A stretch of 64,000 nt of DNA from CAZYJR01 sp964647905. GTDB lineage: Bacteria; Desulfobacterota; DSM-4660; Desulfatiglandales; HGW-15. Where the stretch lies: assembly GCA_964647905.1 (NCBI GenBank), contig CAZYJR010000014.1, positions 28,452-92,451 of the forward strand, written 5' to 3'. Shown here piece after piece: positions 18,514 through 26,830 of the stretch; the first letter of the stretch is position 1, and each line of letters begins with the position of its first letter. The position numbers were made by a program, and so were the translations under genes. The notes under the pieces are model-generated. The model had not been told where the DNA came from. It did no database searches and saw only the letters and a program-made list of their open reading frames with translations.

Positions 18514-18798
18514 TCAAGGAGATCAAGGGGTTGGGAGGAGGCGTACTGGAGTACCTCGCACGACCAACCCTGCAGACCGACGCCGAGATTGGTAGAAAGG
18601 GCCACTTCTGGACGGAAACTAAGTAGCGAGCCGCCTGATCCCGGGAATCGCGCCCTGTTGGGAATGAGAGGACTCCTTGATATTCGCGGCCCTCGGAGCG
18701 CACCGGTTAGTGATAGGTGCGGAGTGCGTGCCCTTGGGCTCGGCCGCTCCCAGTGCGGCCCCAAACTCCCGGGGGAAAGGGAGCGGCGCCCGGCCGAG
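18514..18798. other. intergenic, probable mobile-element debris
   Basis: A stretch of about 285 bp with no recognisable gene. The frame running from the repeat to about 18608 contains a segment reading KEIKGLGGGVLEYLARPTL, coding-like but unmatched to a family I know. The rest shows nothing I can support. Confidence 0.4.
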
Positions 18799-19635
18799 CT
18801 ACCTGGACTGGTCCCGGATGCCGAGAAGCCTCAAGGCGGCCGCCTCCAGGCGCTCCTGAAAGCCTTCACCGGAGCCGGCCAGGCTGTCGGCAAAGCCGTT
18901 CAATTCCAAACGCTCCGCGGCGGGAAGCCAGGAAAAGGCGCGTGTCCATTCCTCCTCCAGGGTCTTCGCCAGATCCTCGGACGCCCGCTTCACGGCCGCA
19001 ACCGAGGCCAGGGTCTTGAGATAGAGGGAGAGCGCGAGCCTCCTGCCGGCCGGGGAGGGGGAAAGCTTGCCCCAGATTTCTCTCTCCCGCCTTACATCCT
19101 CCAAGTCGTGCCGGATAAGCGCAGCCTGCCCCTCGGAGAGCCCGAGCCCTCCAAGCCACTCCGCCACTTCCGCGTCCTTGACCGCGATGGAGAGGAGATA
19201 CACATACTGCTGCAGCAGGGGGAAATCCATACCCGAGGCCCGGGCTGCATCCTGTAATCTGGTGGTGAACCTAAACGCGTAGAATTCAGGGGAGCCGTGA
19301 AGGAACGCATGGGCCGCCTCGTGCTGGAGCGCCCCGCGGATCACGGTCTCGGGGAGCCCTTTTACGCGCTCCCTGCAGACGTGTATCCTCGGACCCCCGG
19401 CCCAGGCTTCATGAACCGCCAGAAAATCCTCCTCCCCTTCCGTGGAGACGCCCAGCCTCTGCTTTTCCTCCTGCAGGAAGCCGATCATGGAATCCATCGA
19501 CTCCCAGACCCTGACCTCCATTTCGGGAGGCTCCTCTTGCGCCCTCTCCAGGACCGAGTCCACGGTCCGGCGCACCTGCGCCATGAACTCCTCCGGCACC
19601 CGGCCCTCGGCTGCAACCTTGACCTTGTCTCCCAT
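18799..19635 (-). CDS. hypothetical protein with an HExxH (zincin-like) motif
   Basis: A 278-aa protein I do not recognise by family. Residues LQHEAAHAFLHGSPE form an HExxH metal-binding signature inside a helix, as in zinc metallopeptidases. An acidic residue that could be the third ligand may lie in EVAEWLGGLG or a nearby helix. There is no signal peptide or membrane segment, so it is probably cytosolic. The remainder is helical and charged. ATG at 19635 has only a weak upstream purine run, so the start is less certain. It stands alone between the repeat and the regulator of the TRAP cluster. Confidence 0.65.
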   Translation of the reverse strand: MGDKVKVAAEGRVPEEFMAQVRRTVDSVLERAQEEPPEMEVRVWESMDSMIGFLQEEKQRLGVSTEGEEDFLAVHEAWAGGPRIHVCRERVKGLPETVIRGALQHEAAHAFLHGSPEFYAFRFTTRLQDAARASGMDFPLLQQYVYLLSIAVKDAEVAEWLGGLGLSEGQAALIRHDLEDVRREREIWGKLSPSPAGRRLALSLYLKTLASVAAVKRASEDLAKTLEEEWTRAFSWLPAAERLELNGFADSLAGSGEGFQERLEAAALRLLGIRDQSR

Positions 19636-19819
19636 AAAGGCCGCCCATCAAGAATCCTTCAACCGCTGTTCATACCCTACCTCATCCCGCCCCGGCCGAC
19701 AATGGAGACGAATCCCGGCGGCATAGCGCCTCCATAGGAGACCATTCCCTGAGCGGATCCCCAAGAAAGTGCCCTCCACGAAGAGCGAGCCGGACGACTC
19801 AGGACCGCGGGCGGGCGAA

Positions 19820-20389
19820 TTACCAGTTCGGGGGGGTGTTAACGATTATTATGACGCTCTCGGACTCACCGGGGTTGTGCCAGCTGTGGAGGGTTTCACT
19901 GCGGTATTGCATGAGGTCTCCTTCCTCCAAGTGGTATTCTTGATCGTTCAACCGAAAGACAGCCTCTCCGAGTATGACATACACCAGCTCTTCCCCGACG
20001 TGGCTCATGGGCATCTTGCGCCCCTCTCCCGGGGGGTTACGGTACAAGGTGGCCTGGAGGTTGCTGCTGCTCTTTCGGACGAGGGACTCGCAGTGCGCCG
20101 AGGAGCCCTCCACCTTGAGCGGCATGCCCTTCCCCTTCCTGGTCACGGTTCCCAGGCGCTGCCCGTCTTCCACCTCGAACAGGCGCACCATGCTGATTTC
20201 CAGGAAGGAGGTTATCTTCTTGAGATTTTCCACCGAGATGTTTGCCTTGCCGCCCTCGAGCTGGCTCAGGAAACTGACGCTCAGCTCGGTGGCCGATGCC
20301 AGTTTTTCGAGCGAGATCCTCTTTTCCTTTCTCACCCGGCGTATGCCTGCACCAAGGCCAAAGGTCCCAGCCCCCCCGTCCTGCTTCAT
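19820..20389 (-). CDS. XRE-family transcriptional regulator with C-terminal cupin domain
   Basis: DNA-binding regulator, 189 aa from the ATG at 20389. That start has AGGGAG nine bases upstream and is preferred over an upstream TTG. The helix-turn-helix lies at about residues 12-65 (RISLEKLASATELSVSFLSQLEGGK). The cupin fold lies at about residues 110-185, with MSHVGEELVYVILGEAVFRL and the typical ETLHSWHNPGES. Such regulators sense small organic ligands and often control neighbouring catabolic or transport genes. It is divergent from the TRAP transporter operon and is the likely regulator of it. Confidence 0.9.
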   Translation of the reverse strand: MKQDGGAGTFGLGAGIRRVRKEKRISLEKLASATELSVSFLSQLEGGKANISVENLKKITSFLEISMVRLFEVEDGQRLGTVTRKGKGMPLKVEGSSAHCESLVRKSSSNLQATLYRNPPGEGRKMPMSHVGEELVYVILGEAVFRLNDQEYHLEEGDLMQYRSETLHSWHNPGESESVIIIVNTPPNW

Positions 20390-20540
20390 GACCCGCATCT
20401 CCCTAAGCACTTGATCCGATCGTTTCAAAGGCCCCTTCCGTCAAGCCGAGCAATGCTCGAGCCCCTCAGCGGGGAAAGGGATCTCGCCCCAAGACTGGAT
20501 ACCCGCATTTACCACGAATACTTAAAATAGTAAAAGCTGA

Positions 20541-20569
20541 TTGAACACTATACTCTCTCATGGTAGAGT
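20541..20569 (+). promoter_or_regulatory. promoter and operator candidate for the TRAP cluster
   Basis: TTGAAC (20541-20546) and TAGAGT (20564-20569) are spaced by 17 bp and lie 73 bp upstream of the dctP-like start. An imperfect inverted repeat, ACTCTC at 20552 opposed by TAGAGT, covers the spacer and -10, where the divergent XRE-cupin regulator could bind. Confidence 0.4.
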
Positions 20570-20641
20570 TTCACTCGAGTTCGGTCAACAACCCCGGCGA
20601 CGGTACACAAACCACTCTCAACCCTATCAAGGAGGTTCCTC

Positions 20642-21664
20642 ATGAAGATCAAAAGACCGGTAATATGGCTTGTTTCATTGCTGGCGGCGTGTACACTCGC
20701 TTTTCCGGCCGTCGCCGCCGACGAACCCATAGTGATGAAGTTCGGCCTTGCAGCGCCCGACATAAACCCGAGCTTTTGGGCCACTCATTACAATATGTTC
20801 AAGTATGAAGTGGAAAGGCAGTCAAACGGCAGACTCAAGGTGGAGTTGATCTGGGGAGGGGCTCTGGGAAGCCCGGCTGACCGGATGAAACAGGTCATGA
20901 TGGGGCAGATTCAAGGCGCTGATACGGCTGAAGGCCCCATTGCACAGGTCTTCAAGCCCGTTCAGGTGCTCTCCATTCCCTATCTGTTTGAAGACGTCCA
21001 CCAGGCCTGGAGGGTCTATGACGGCCCTTTCATTGATAAACTCAACGAAGAGATGCGCGAGAAGACCGGGCTGCGCGTGCTCCACTGGTGGGAATCGGGA
21101 GGATTCAAGCAGTGGACCAATTCCAGTAGACCAATAAGGAAGCCCGAGGACATGAAGGGGCTCAAAATGAGAGTCATGCCGTCTCCCATCTTCCAGAAAT
21201 TGGTCTCCAGCCTGGGGGGATCACCGACGCCGATAAGCTTCGGGGAGCTTTACGGGGCCTTGAAGAACAAGACGGTGGACGGCCAGAACAACGCATTGTC
21301 TCTTGTCCATCTCTTCAAGTATTACCAGGTGCAGAAGTACGTGACCATCGACAATCATGTCTACGCCGTATCCTCGATGCTTATCAACGACAAATTCTAC
21401 CGCTCCCTGCCTGAAGAACTCAGGCAGGTGATAGATAAGGCGCAGAAGATCGCCCTCTCCGTCAACCGGGGCGTCTCCGGTTACACGAATCACATGGCTA
21501 TCGAAGGCTTGAAAAATGAGGGCATGGAGATCCACGAGCTAACGGAATCGGAAAGGGCGGAGTTCAAGGCCGAGGCCCAGGCCCCGGTGGTTGAATGGCT
21601 CCGGGATGAAGTGGGCGATGAGTGGGTGGATGGGATGATGGACGCCGCCAGAGCCGCCAGATAG
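20642..21664 (+). CDS. TRAP transporter solute receptor, DctP family
   Basis: Periplasmic binding protein of a sodium-driven TRAP importer, 340 aa. It has a cleavable signal peptide (MKIKRPVIWLVSLLAACTL, cleavage probably after AVAA). The DctP signature is present as GLKMRVMPSPIFQKLVSSLG, with the Arg that binds a substrate carboxylate, followed by PTPISFGELYGALKNKTVDG. The ligand is therefore probably an organic acid, though its identity cannot be read. AAGGAGG precedes the ATG. It is the first gene of a rightward operon with DctQ and DctM partners. Confidence 0.93.
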   Translation: MKIKRPVIWLVSLLAACTLAFPAVAADEPIVMKFGLAAPDINPSFWATHYNMFKYEVERQSNGRLKVELIWGGALGSPADRMKQVMMGQIQGADTAEGPIAQVFKPVQVLSIPYLFEDVHQAWRVYDGPFIDKLNEEMREKTGLRVLHWWESGGFKQWTNSSRPIRKPEDMKGLKMRVMPSPIFQKLVSSLGGSPTPISFGELYGALKNKTVDGQNNALSLVHLFKYYQVQKYVTIDNHVYAVSSMLINDKFYRSLPEELRQVIDKAQKIALSVNRGVSGYTNHMAIEGLKNEGMEIHELTESERAEFKAEAQAPVVEWLRDEVGDEWVDGMMDAARAAR

Positions 21665-21680
21665 GGGCCCCGGAGGGAGC

Positions 21681-22235
21681 ATGCAGCAGGGAAGATTACC
21701 CCGGCGCATCGAATCCATCGGGACAGGGCTGTGTGTGCTTCTCCTGGTGCTTATGAGCGCTGTGGTAGTGATCCAGGTCTTTTCGAGATACGTCCTCAAC
21801 CATTCCTTTGTTTGGGCGGAGGAACTGGTCAGATACCTGATGATATGGATGGTCATGCTGGGGGCGGCCCTGGTCCAATCCAGGAACGAGCATATTCGCA
21901 TTGATTTTTTTCCCAGGCTGGCGGGTCCCAGGGGAAGGCCGGCTCTCGAGACCCTATTCCGCGGCTGCACCCTGCTCTTCCTGACCATCATCACGGTCAA
22001 AGGAGTGGAGGCCGCCTACTTCAACAGGATGTTCGAGAGCTCGGGCTTGAGAATCAGCATGCTGTGGCCGACGCTGGCAGTCCCGGTGGGAGGATTGTTG
22101 ATCGGTATCTACACGGCCTTGGGTCTAATAAGAGATCTCCGCCGTCTGCTTCTCAGACCCAGGCACCGGCTCGAGGATATGGATATGAGCTCCGCCCCGG
22201 GCGGACCCGAAACCGCCCGCACTCGAGAGGAATAA
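21681..22235 (+). CDS. TRAP transporter small permease, DctQ family
   Basis: Small membrane subunit of the TRAP importer, 184 aa, with four predicted hydrophobic helices. The family motif is seen as FSRYVLNHSFVWAEELVRYL, followed by the MIWMVMLGAALVQSRNEHIRIDF region that is typical of DctQ. A 35-residue hydrophilic tail rich in Arg and Pro follows the last helix. The gene starts 16 bp after the binding protein with a GGAGGG site. DctQ docks on DctM and is needed for transport in studied relatives. Confidence 0.92.
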   Translation: MQQGRLPRRIESIGTGLCVLLLVLMSAVVVIQVFSRYVLNHSFVWAEELVRYLMIWMVMLGAALVQSRNEHIRIDFFPRLAGPRGRPALETLFRGCTLLFLTIITVKGVEAAYFNRMFESSGLRISMLWPTLAVPVGGLLIGIYTALGLIRDLRRLLLRPRHRLEDMDMSSAPGGPETARTREE

Positions 22236-22238
22236 CCC

Positions 22239-23528
22239 GTGCCGCTGAGCGTGATGATTCTCATCTTCGTGGTCATGCTCATTGCAGGAATGCCCGTAGC
22301 ATTTGTGATGGGATTCTCTGCCTGTCTTTATCTCCTTTTCTCTCCCGAGGCCTCGTTCCTGGATATGGCCCCGCAGCGACTATTCTCCGGGATGGACTCA
22401 TTCGTGCTGATGTGCATTCCCTTCTTCATACTCGCCGGCGAGATCATGACCCGAGGAAGGATAGCGGACAGGATAGTGGACTTCGCTAACTTGGTCGTGG
22501 GGCGCTTCCGTGGAGGACTGGCCCATGTCAACATCATGGCTTCCATGCTCTTTGCAGGCATCACGGGAGTCGCGCTGGGCGATATAGCGGCGCTGGGCTC
22601 GATATTCATCCCTGCTATGAAAAAGCAGGGGTACCCGAGTGACTTCTCGGCGGCGGTGACCGCCTCTTCTTCCATCATCGGCCCCATCATCCCTCCGTCC
22701 ATGATCATAGTGATCTATGGAGCGGTTACCTCTGTGTCCATAGGAGCGCTATTCGCAGCAGCCATAGTGCCGGGCGTGCTCATGGGCCTCTCCCAGATGG
22801 GAATCGTGGCGCTGACGGCAAAACGGCGCGGCTACCCCAAGGTCACCATAACGCTCACCCCGAGGAAGCTCTTCATGGGCACCAAGGATGCCTTGGTCCC
22901 CCTGATGATGCCTGCTATTATCCTCTTCGGCATCCTATCCGGAATCTTTACCCCGACTGAGGCGGCAGGTGTAGCGGTTTTATATGCCTTTGTTGTGGCA
23001 ACCTTCCTCTATCGCTCTTTGAAATGGTCAGACTACCTCCCGGTTTTCAGTACGGCTGTCTACTTCTCAGCCAAGTTGTTGATCATTGTAGGCTGCGGCT
23101 CAATCCTGGCATGGATCTTCGGAATTGAAAACGTACCGGAAAAGATCAAGATGCTCTTTTATTCAATCAGTGAAAACAAGTACATGCTGCTTATAATGAT
23201 CAACATATTCCTCATTGTATTAGGAATGTGGCTGGATCCTTCTGCATCCATAATCTTGTTCGCTCCCATGCTGACTCCTTTGGCCGCTGATTTGGGATTG
23301 GATCCGGTCCACTTCGGCATCCTAATGATTGTAAACCTGAACATCGGTCTTTTAACCCCGCCTTTGGCCGTATGCCTGTTTGCCGCTTCGGATATATCAC
23401 GAGACCCTGTAGATCGAATTATTATCTCGGTTTTGCCTTTTCTGTTGGCATCGATGTTTTCCTTGGCCTTGATCACCTATGTGCCCGCTTTCACCATGAC
23501 CCTGCCCGAGTGGTTAGGGTTGCTTTAG
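22239..23528 (+). CDS. TRAP transporter large permease, DctM family
   Basis: Transport subunit, 429 aa, the typical DctM length, with many hydrophobic helices. Family segments include GMPVAFVMGFSA, SPEASFLDMAPQRLFSGMDSF (whose central part is common in DctM), GGLAHVNIMASMLFAGITGVALGD and the IIPPSMIIVIYG helix. Translation starts at a GTG (22239) three bases after the DctQ stop, with GAGAGGAA upstream. It couples substrate import to sodium flow. No fourth TRAP gene is present; the next gene encodes a soluble SRPBCC protein. Confidence 0.93.
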   Translation: MPLSVMILIFVVMLIAGMPVAFVMGFSACLYLLFSPEASFLDMAPQRLFSGMDSFVLMCIPFFILAGEIMTRGRIADRIVDFANLVVGRFRGGLAHVNIMASMLFAGITGVALGDIAALGSIFIPAMKKQGYPSDFSAAVTASSSIIGPIIPPSMIIVIYGAVTSVSIGALFAAAIVPGVLMGLSQMGIVALTAKRRGYPKVTITLTPRKLFMGTKDALVPLMMPAIILFGILSGIFTPTEAAGVAVLYAFVVATFLYRSLKWSDYLPVFSTAVYFSAKLLIIVGCGSILAWIFGIENVPEKIKMLFYSISENKYMLLIMINIFLIVLGMWLDPSASIILFAPMLTPLAADLGLDPVHFGILMIVNLNIGLLTPPLAVCLFAASDISRDPVDRIIISVLPFLLASMFSLALITYVPAFTMTLPEWLGLL

Positions 23529-23545
23529 TCTGGGGGTGTCCTGTT

Positions 23546-24001
23546 ATGAGTGTGGGTGATTCTCTTTCATACACGGTGAGCACCGAGGTCTCCGTGCCGG
23601 CCCGTGAAGCCTTCGATTACTTGTCGGACCCGCTTCAGATAGGCCGCTGGGCCCTGGGTTGCCTCGATACCCGGCCAACCGAGAAGACAGGCCTTTTCAA
23701 GGGGACATCCATCTTCGACGGATCCGAGGCGTGGGTTCGAGTGGAGACCGACCCCAAGAGGCTTCTGATCGACTACCACGTGGGGGACAGTGAAACCCAA
23801 CTCCCTCGCATCTCGACCCGGATAATGCCGGGGGGGCTTTGCAACCGGGATCGCGGCCGTTGCATCGTGACCATGACGGCCTGGCGGCCCGGGGATATGG
23901 ACGATCCGCGTTGGCTGCGTTTGTGCGCCACGCATGAGACGGAGATATTCATTATCAGAGAGCACTTGGAGCACAGTGGAAAAGGCCTTTTCTCGAAGTA
24001 G
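23546..24001 (+). CDS. SRPBCC (START-like) family protein
   Basis: A 151-aa soluble protein from the ATG at 23546 (GGGGGTG upstream). SYTVSTEVSVPAREAFDYLSDPLQIGRWALG is the usual opening of the SRPBCC fold, a helix-grip cavity that binds hydrophobic ligands; this string is shown here only as MSVGDSLSYTVSTEVSVPAR for the N-terminus. Conserved Trp and Gly positions of the fold are present, but I see no catalytic signature. Members include aromatase/cyclases, ligand carriers and coenzyme Q-binding proteins. It sits between the TRAP permease and the ferredoxin/AOR genes on the same strand, so it probably handles the pathway substrate (inference). Confidence 0.75.
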   Translation: MSVGDSLSYTVSTEVSVPAREAFDYLSDPLQIGRWALGCLDTRPTEKTGLFKGTSIFDGSEAWVRVETDPKRLLIDYHVGDSETQLPRISTRIMPGGLCNRDRGRCIVTMTAWRPGDMDDPRWLRLCATHETEIFIIREHLEHSGKGLFSK

Positions 24002-24079
24002 CAAAGACCCGTTGATGTGCATGCCCGAGGAACAGTACCATGGCTTTGCCATGCCGAAGGAATTTGAGGAGGACGGAGG

Positions 24080-24358
24080 ATGTATAGTCTCAAGGTGACC
24101 GTGGAGCGCATCGAGGGTTACTGCAACCAGCCCATGCTGGTCGGCGACGGCTTCGTGGTGGAAGGCGGCCGCATCAGGATCCCCGAAGGGAAGCATGTAT
24201 GCATGTACGCGCTCCAGAGCATGATGCCTATCTTCCCTTTGCTTCAACGATCGGGTGGAGGAGAGAAGGGGGACTGGACCAACAAGGTGGATCAGTTCTG
24301 TTGCCCCGACCCCAGGGGCAAGGTACACTACCGGATAGAGAGGATGGAGAAGACATGA
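24080..24358 (+). CDS. TIGR04076-type small protein
   Basis: A 92-aa protein resembling the TIGR04076 family: it begins MYSLKVTVERIEGYCNQPML, has GDGFVVEGGRIRIPEG in the centre, and ends with CCPDPRGKVHYRIER. A conserved-looking Cys near the N-terminus and a Cys pair near the C-terminus suggest a metal site. Its function is not known. The family is often found near Fe-S or tungsten-enzyme genes in anaerobes (recollection, not checked). The stop overlaps the ferredoxin start as ATGA, so the two are translationally coupled. Confidence 0.75.
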   Translation: MYSLKVTVERIEGYCNQPMLVGDGFVVEGGRIRIPEGKHVCMYALQSMMPIFPLLQRSGGGEKGDWTNKVDQFCCPDPRGKVHYRIERMEKT

Positions 24359-24882
24359 TCGTGGTCCATGCAGAAAAGTGCTCCGGATGCCGGCGCTGCG
24401 AGGTCAACTGCTCATTCTTCCATTCAGGTTGCGTGGGGCGAAGCCGGGCGCGGGTCAAGGTGGTCAAGATCGAGGACTTGGGCCTCGACTACCCGGTGGT
24501 ATGCCCCCAGTGCAAGGAGCGTTACTGCACCCGATGCCCCGAGTCCGCGCTGGAGATCGGGCCGTTGGGGCAGATAGTGGCATCGCCCACTCTGTGCACG
24601 GCCTGCGGCACCTGCCAGACACTTTGCCCTATAGGCGCCATCGAGCTCTACGAGGACATCCCTTACGTGTGCGACCTTTGCGGAGGCGATCCCAGGTGCG
24701 TGGCGCAGTGCAACATGGGGGCCGTTGAGTATCGACCCGGGGAAGGAGGCTCCTTGAGCCTCAAGGAATACAAGGCGGGGGCCAAGGGTATGAGCGCGGA
24801 GGAAAAGCGGGTGCGCTTCGTACTCGACCGGGCCGGGGATCTCTTGGATTCATGGAAACACTCTTCCGAAGCGGGAGGATGA
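24355..24882 (+). CDS. polyferredoxin-type 4Fe-4S protein (AOR electron partner)
   Basis: Electron carrier, 175 aa, from the ATG at 24355. Four cysteine motifs are visible: CSGCRRCEVNC, CPQCKERYCTRCP, CTACGTCQTLCP and CDLCGGDPRCVAQC, enough for four [4Fe-4S] clusters. This arrangement is usual for the HycB/DMSO-reductase-like ferredoxin partner of aldehyde:ferredoxin oxidoreductases. The C-terminal 45 residues are cluster-free. It overlaps the preceding gene by four bases and the AOR gene begins four bases after its stop, so it very likely relays electrons from that enzyme. Confidence 0.92.
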   Translation: MIVVHAEKCSGCRRCEVNCSFFHSGCVGRSRARVKVVKIEDLGLDYPVVCPQCKERYCTRCPESALEIGPLGQIVASPTLCTACGTCQTLCPIGAIELYEDIPYVCDLCGGDPRCVAQCNMGAVEYRPGEGGSLSLKEYKAGAKGMSAEEKRVRFVLDRAGDLLDSWKHSSEAGG

Positions 24883-24885
24883 GAC

Positions 24886-26697
24886 ATGCTCCATGGTTAC
24901 GGAGGACATATACTGCGCGTTGACCTGGGACGGGGATCGGCGGTAAGGGAAAAGAGCGATCCTGATTACTTGAAAAAAGCCATAGGCGGGAGAGGTCTAA
25001 ACTCCTGGCGTCTTCACGACGAGCTCCGGAGGGATGCGGATCCCCTGTCCCCCGAGAATATGCTCCTCATAGGCGTAGGTCCGCTGACAGGCTCCCTCTT
25101 GAGTTCGTCCGCCTACATGACCATATCCGGCAAGTCACCCTTGACCGGCATACTGGGAGACTCGGCTGCGGGCGGGTTTTTCGGTCCTGAGCTCAAGCAG
25201 GCGGGCTACGATCAGATCGTTATAAGGGGCAGATCCGAGAGGCCTTGTTACCTGGCTATAGCGGACGACCGGGTGGAGATCCGGGATGCTTCACACTTGT
25301 GGGGAAAGGACATCTGGCAGGCAACGGCCGCCATACGTAAGGAGCTCGGCGACAACGCCTTTCAGGTGGCGGCGATCGGGCCGGCGGGGGAGAACCTGGT
25401 GAAGTTCGCCACCGTGGCCTGCAACAACTCCCGAATGTGCGGCCGAACCGGCATGGGCTGCCTGTTCGGGTCCAAGAACCTCAAGGCGGTGGCGGTGCGC
25501 GGCACCAGGCCGGTTTCCCTGGACCGCCCCCTGAGCTTCCTCGAGCTCTGCCGAACCATGGACCGCCGCATACTGGAGCACCCCGAGTGGCAAAAGCGCC
25601 ACGACATGGGCTCCACCCTTTTGATGAAGGCCTTGAACGGGATCGGTATCCTGCCCACCGACCACTTCCAAAAGGGCGTCTGTGACTACGTGGACAAGAT
25701 CAGCGGGGAGACACTGGCCGAGCGGTACAAGGTAAAGAACAAGAGCTGCTTCAACTGCAATATACACTGCTCGCGCCACTACGCGACACCTGAGGCCGCC
25801 GGTGAGGGCCCCGAGTTCGAGACCCTGTGCAGCTACTCCTCCAGGATCGGGGTGGACGATCTCGAGTTCACCCTGCGCATGACCTCATTCCTGAACCGCA
25901 TGGGACTGGACTCCCTCAGCAGCGGAGAGACCATAGGCTGGGCCATGGAGTGCTTCCAGCGAGGGCTTTTGGGCCCTGATGACGTGGACGGCCTGGACTT
26001 CACCTGGGGCAACAAAGAAACCGTGGAGAAGCTCCTGGGCATGATCATCCGCCGCGAAGGCATCGGGGACGCGTTTGCCGAGGGGACCAGGTCCCTGGCC
26101 CGGAGGTTCGGGAAGGGTACCGAGCGGTATGCCTTCCACGTGAAGGGTCTGGACATGATCTGCGGCGACCCGAGGGGCATAAAGGCCTTCGGGCTCACGT
26201 ACGCCATCGCCTCCAGGGGTGGTGATCACCTGAGGGCCGAGCCTTTCTTCGAGCTTACCGAGCGCTACGACGAGGCCGAGAAGAGGTGGGGAATAAGGGA
26301 GATCGCAGACCGCTTGTCAAACAAGGGGAAGGCCGTGCTGGTGGAGCACACCGAACGCCAGGCGCTGCTGACCGACTGTCTCACCATGTGCAAGAATATC
26401 GGGCTCTCCATGGACGTAATGGACTTCGAGCTGGCCTCAGGACTCCTTACCGCGGGCACCGGCCTGGGCTTCTCACCGGATCGACTGGACAAGAGCCTGC
26501 GGGGAATAATAGACGCTGAAAGACGCATGAATATAGACTTCGGGATCGATGCCTCCATGGACACGCTCCCCCGTCGCTTCACGCACGAACCTCTCGAGGA
26601 AGGCCCATCCAAGGGCCAGGTGGTACCGGTGGGAGAAATGGTCCGGGACTATTACAGGCTACGGGGATGGGACGAGCAGGGTCGCCCTCGCTCTTAG
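24886..26697 (+). CDS. aldehyde:ferredoxin oxidoreductase family protein (tungsten/molybdenum bis-pterin)
   Basis: AOR-family oxidoreductase, 603 aa. The N-terminal domain has GGRGLNSWRLHDEL and SGKSPLTGILGDSAAGGFFG, which bind the pterin cofactor. The [4Fe-4S] ligands appear as CFNCNIHCSR (residues about 286-293) plus a distal Cys near TDCLTMCKNIG. The family oxidises aldehydes to acids or reduces acids at low potential, with ferredoxin. Aromatic-acid and benzoyl-CoA-reductase-related members also exist. Being coupled to a ferredoxin and flanked by two importers, it probably acts on an imported or derived carboxylate/aldehyde (inference). Confidence 0.93.
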   Translation: MLHGYGGHILRVDLGRGSAVREKSDPDYLKKAIGGRGLNSWRLHDELRRDADPLSPENMLLIGVGPLTGSLLSSSAYMTISGKSPLTGILGDSAAGGFFGPELKQAGYDQIVIRGRSERPCYLAIADDRVEIRDASHLWGKDIWQATAAIRKELGDNAFQVAAIGPAGENLVKFATVACNNSRMCGRTGMGCLFGSKNLKAVAVRGTRPVSLDRPLSFLELCRTMDRRILEHPEWQKRHDMGSTLLMKALNGIGILPTDHFQKGVCDYVDKISGETLAERYKVKNKSCFNCNIHCSRHYATPEAAGEGPEFETLCSYSSRIGVDDLEFTLRMTSFLNRMGLDSLSSGETIGWAMECFQRGLLGPDDVDGLDFTWGNKETVEKLLGMIIRREGIGDAFAEGTRSLARRFGKGTERYAFHVKGLDMICGDPRGIKAFGLTYAIASRGGDHLRAEPFFELTERYDEAEKRWGIREIADRLSNKGKAVLVEHTERQALLTDCLTMCKNIGLSMDVMDFELASGLLTAGTGLGFSPDRLDKSLRGIIDAERRMNIDFGIDASMDTLPRRFTHEPLEEGPSKGQVVPVGEMVRDYYRLRGWDEQGRPRS

Positions 26698-26830
26698 CCG
26701 CCAACCGAAGCTATGCGTCCCATCGGATCAGTCCTATTGTGCAGCAACTCGGGTTTCAGCCGGAGAGCCCCGGAAGGTGCCGGGAGGTCTCCGTTGTAGA
26801 ATCGCTAACCCTTACCAAGGAGGAAAGGTC

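Noticed and set aside
18589..19257. Rightward 222-codon frame opposite the HExxH gene
   Set aside because: Shadow frame lacking a ribosome site, with Arg/Pro/Gly-rich composition typical of antisense in GC-rich DNA.
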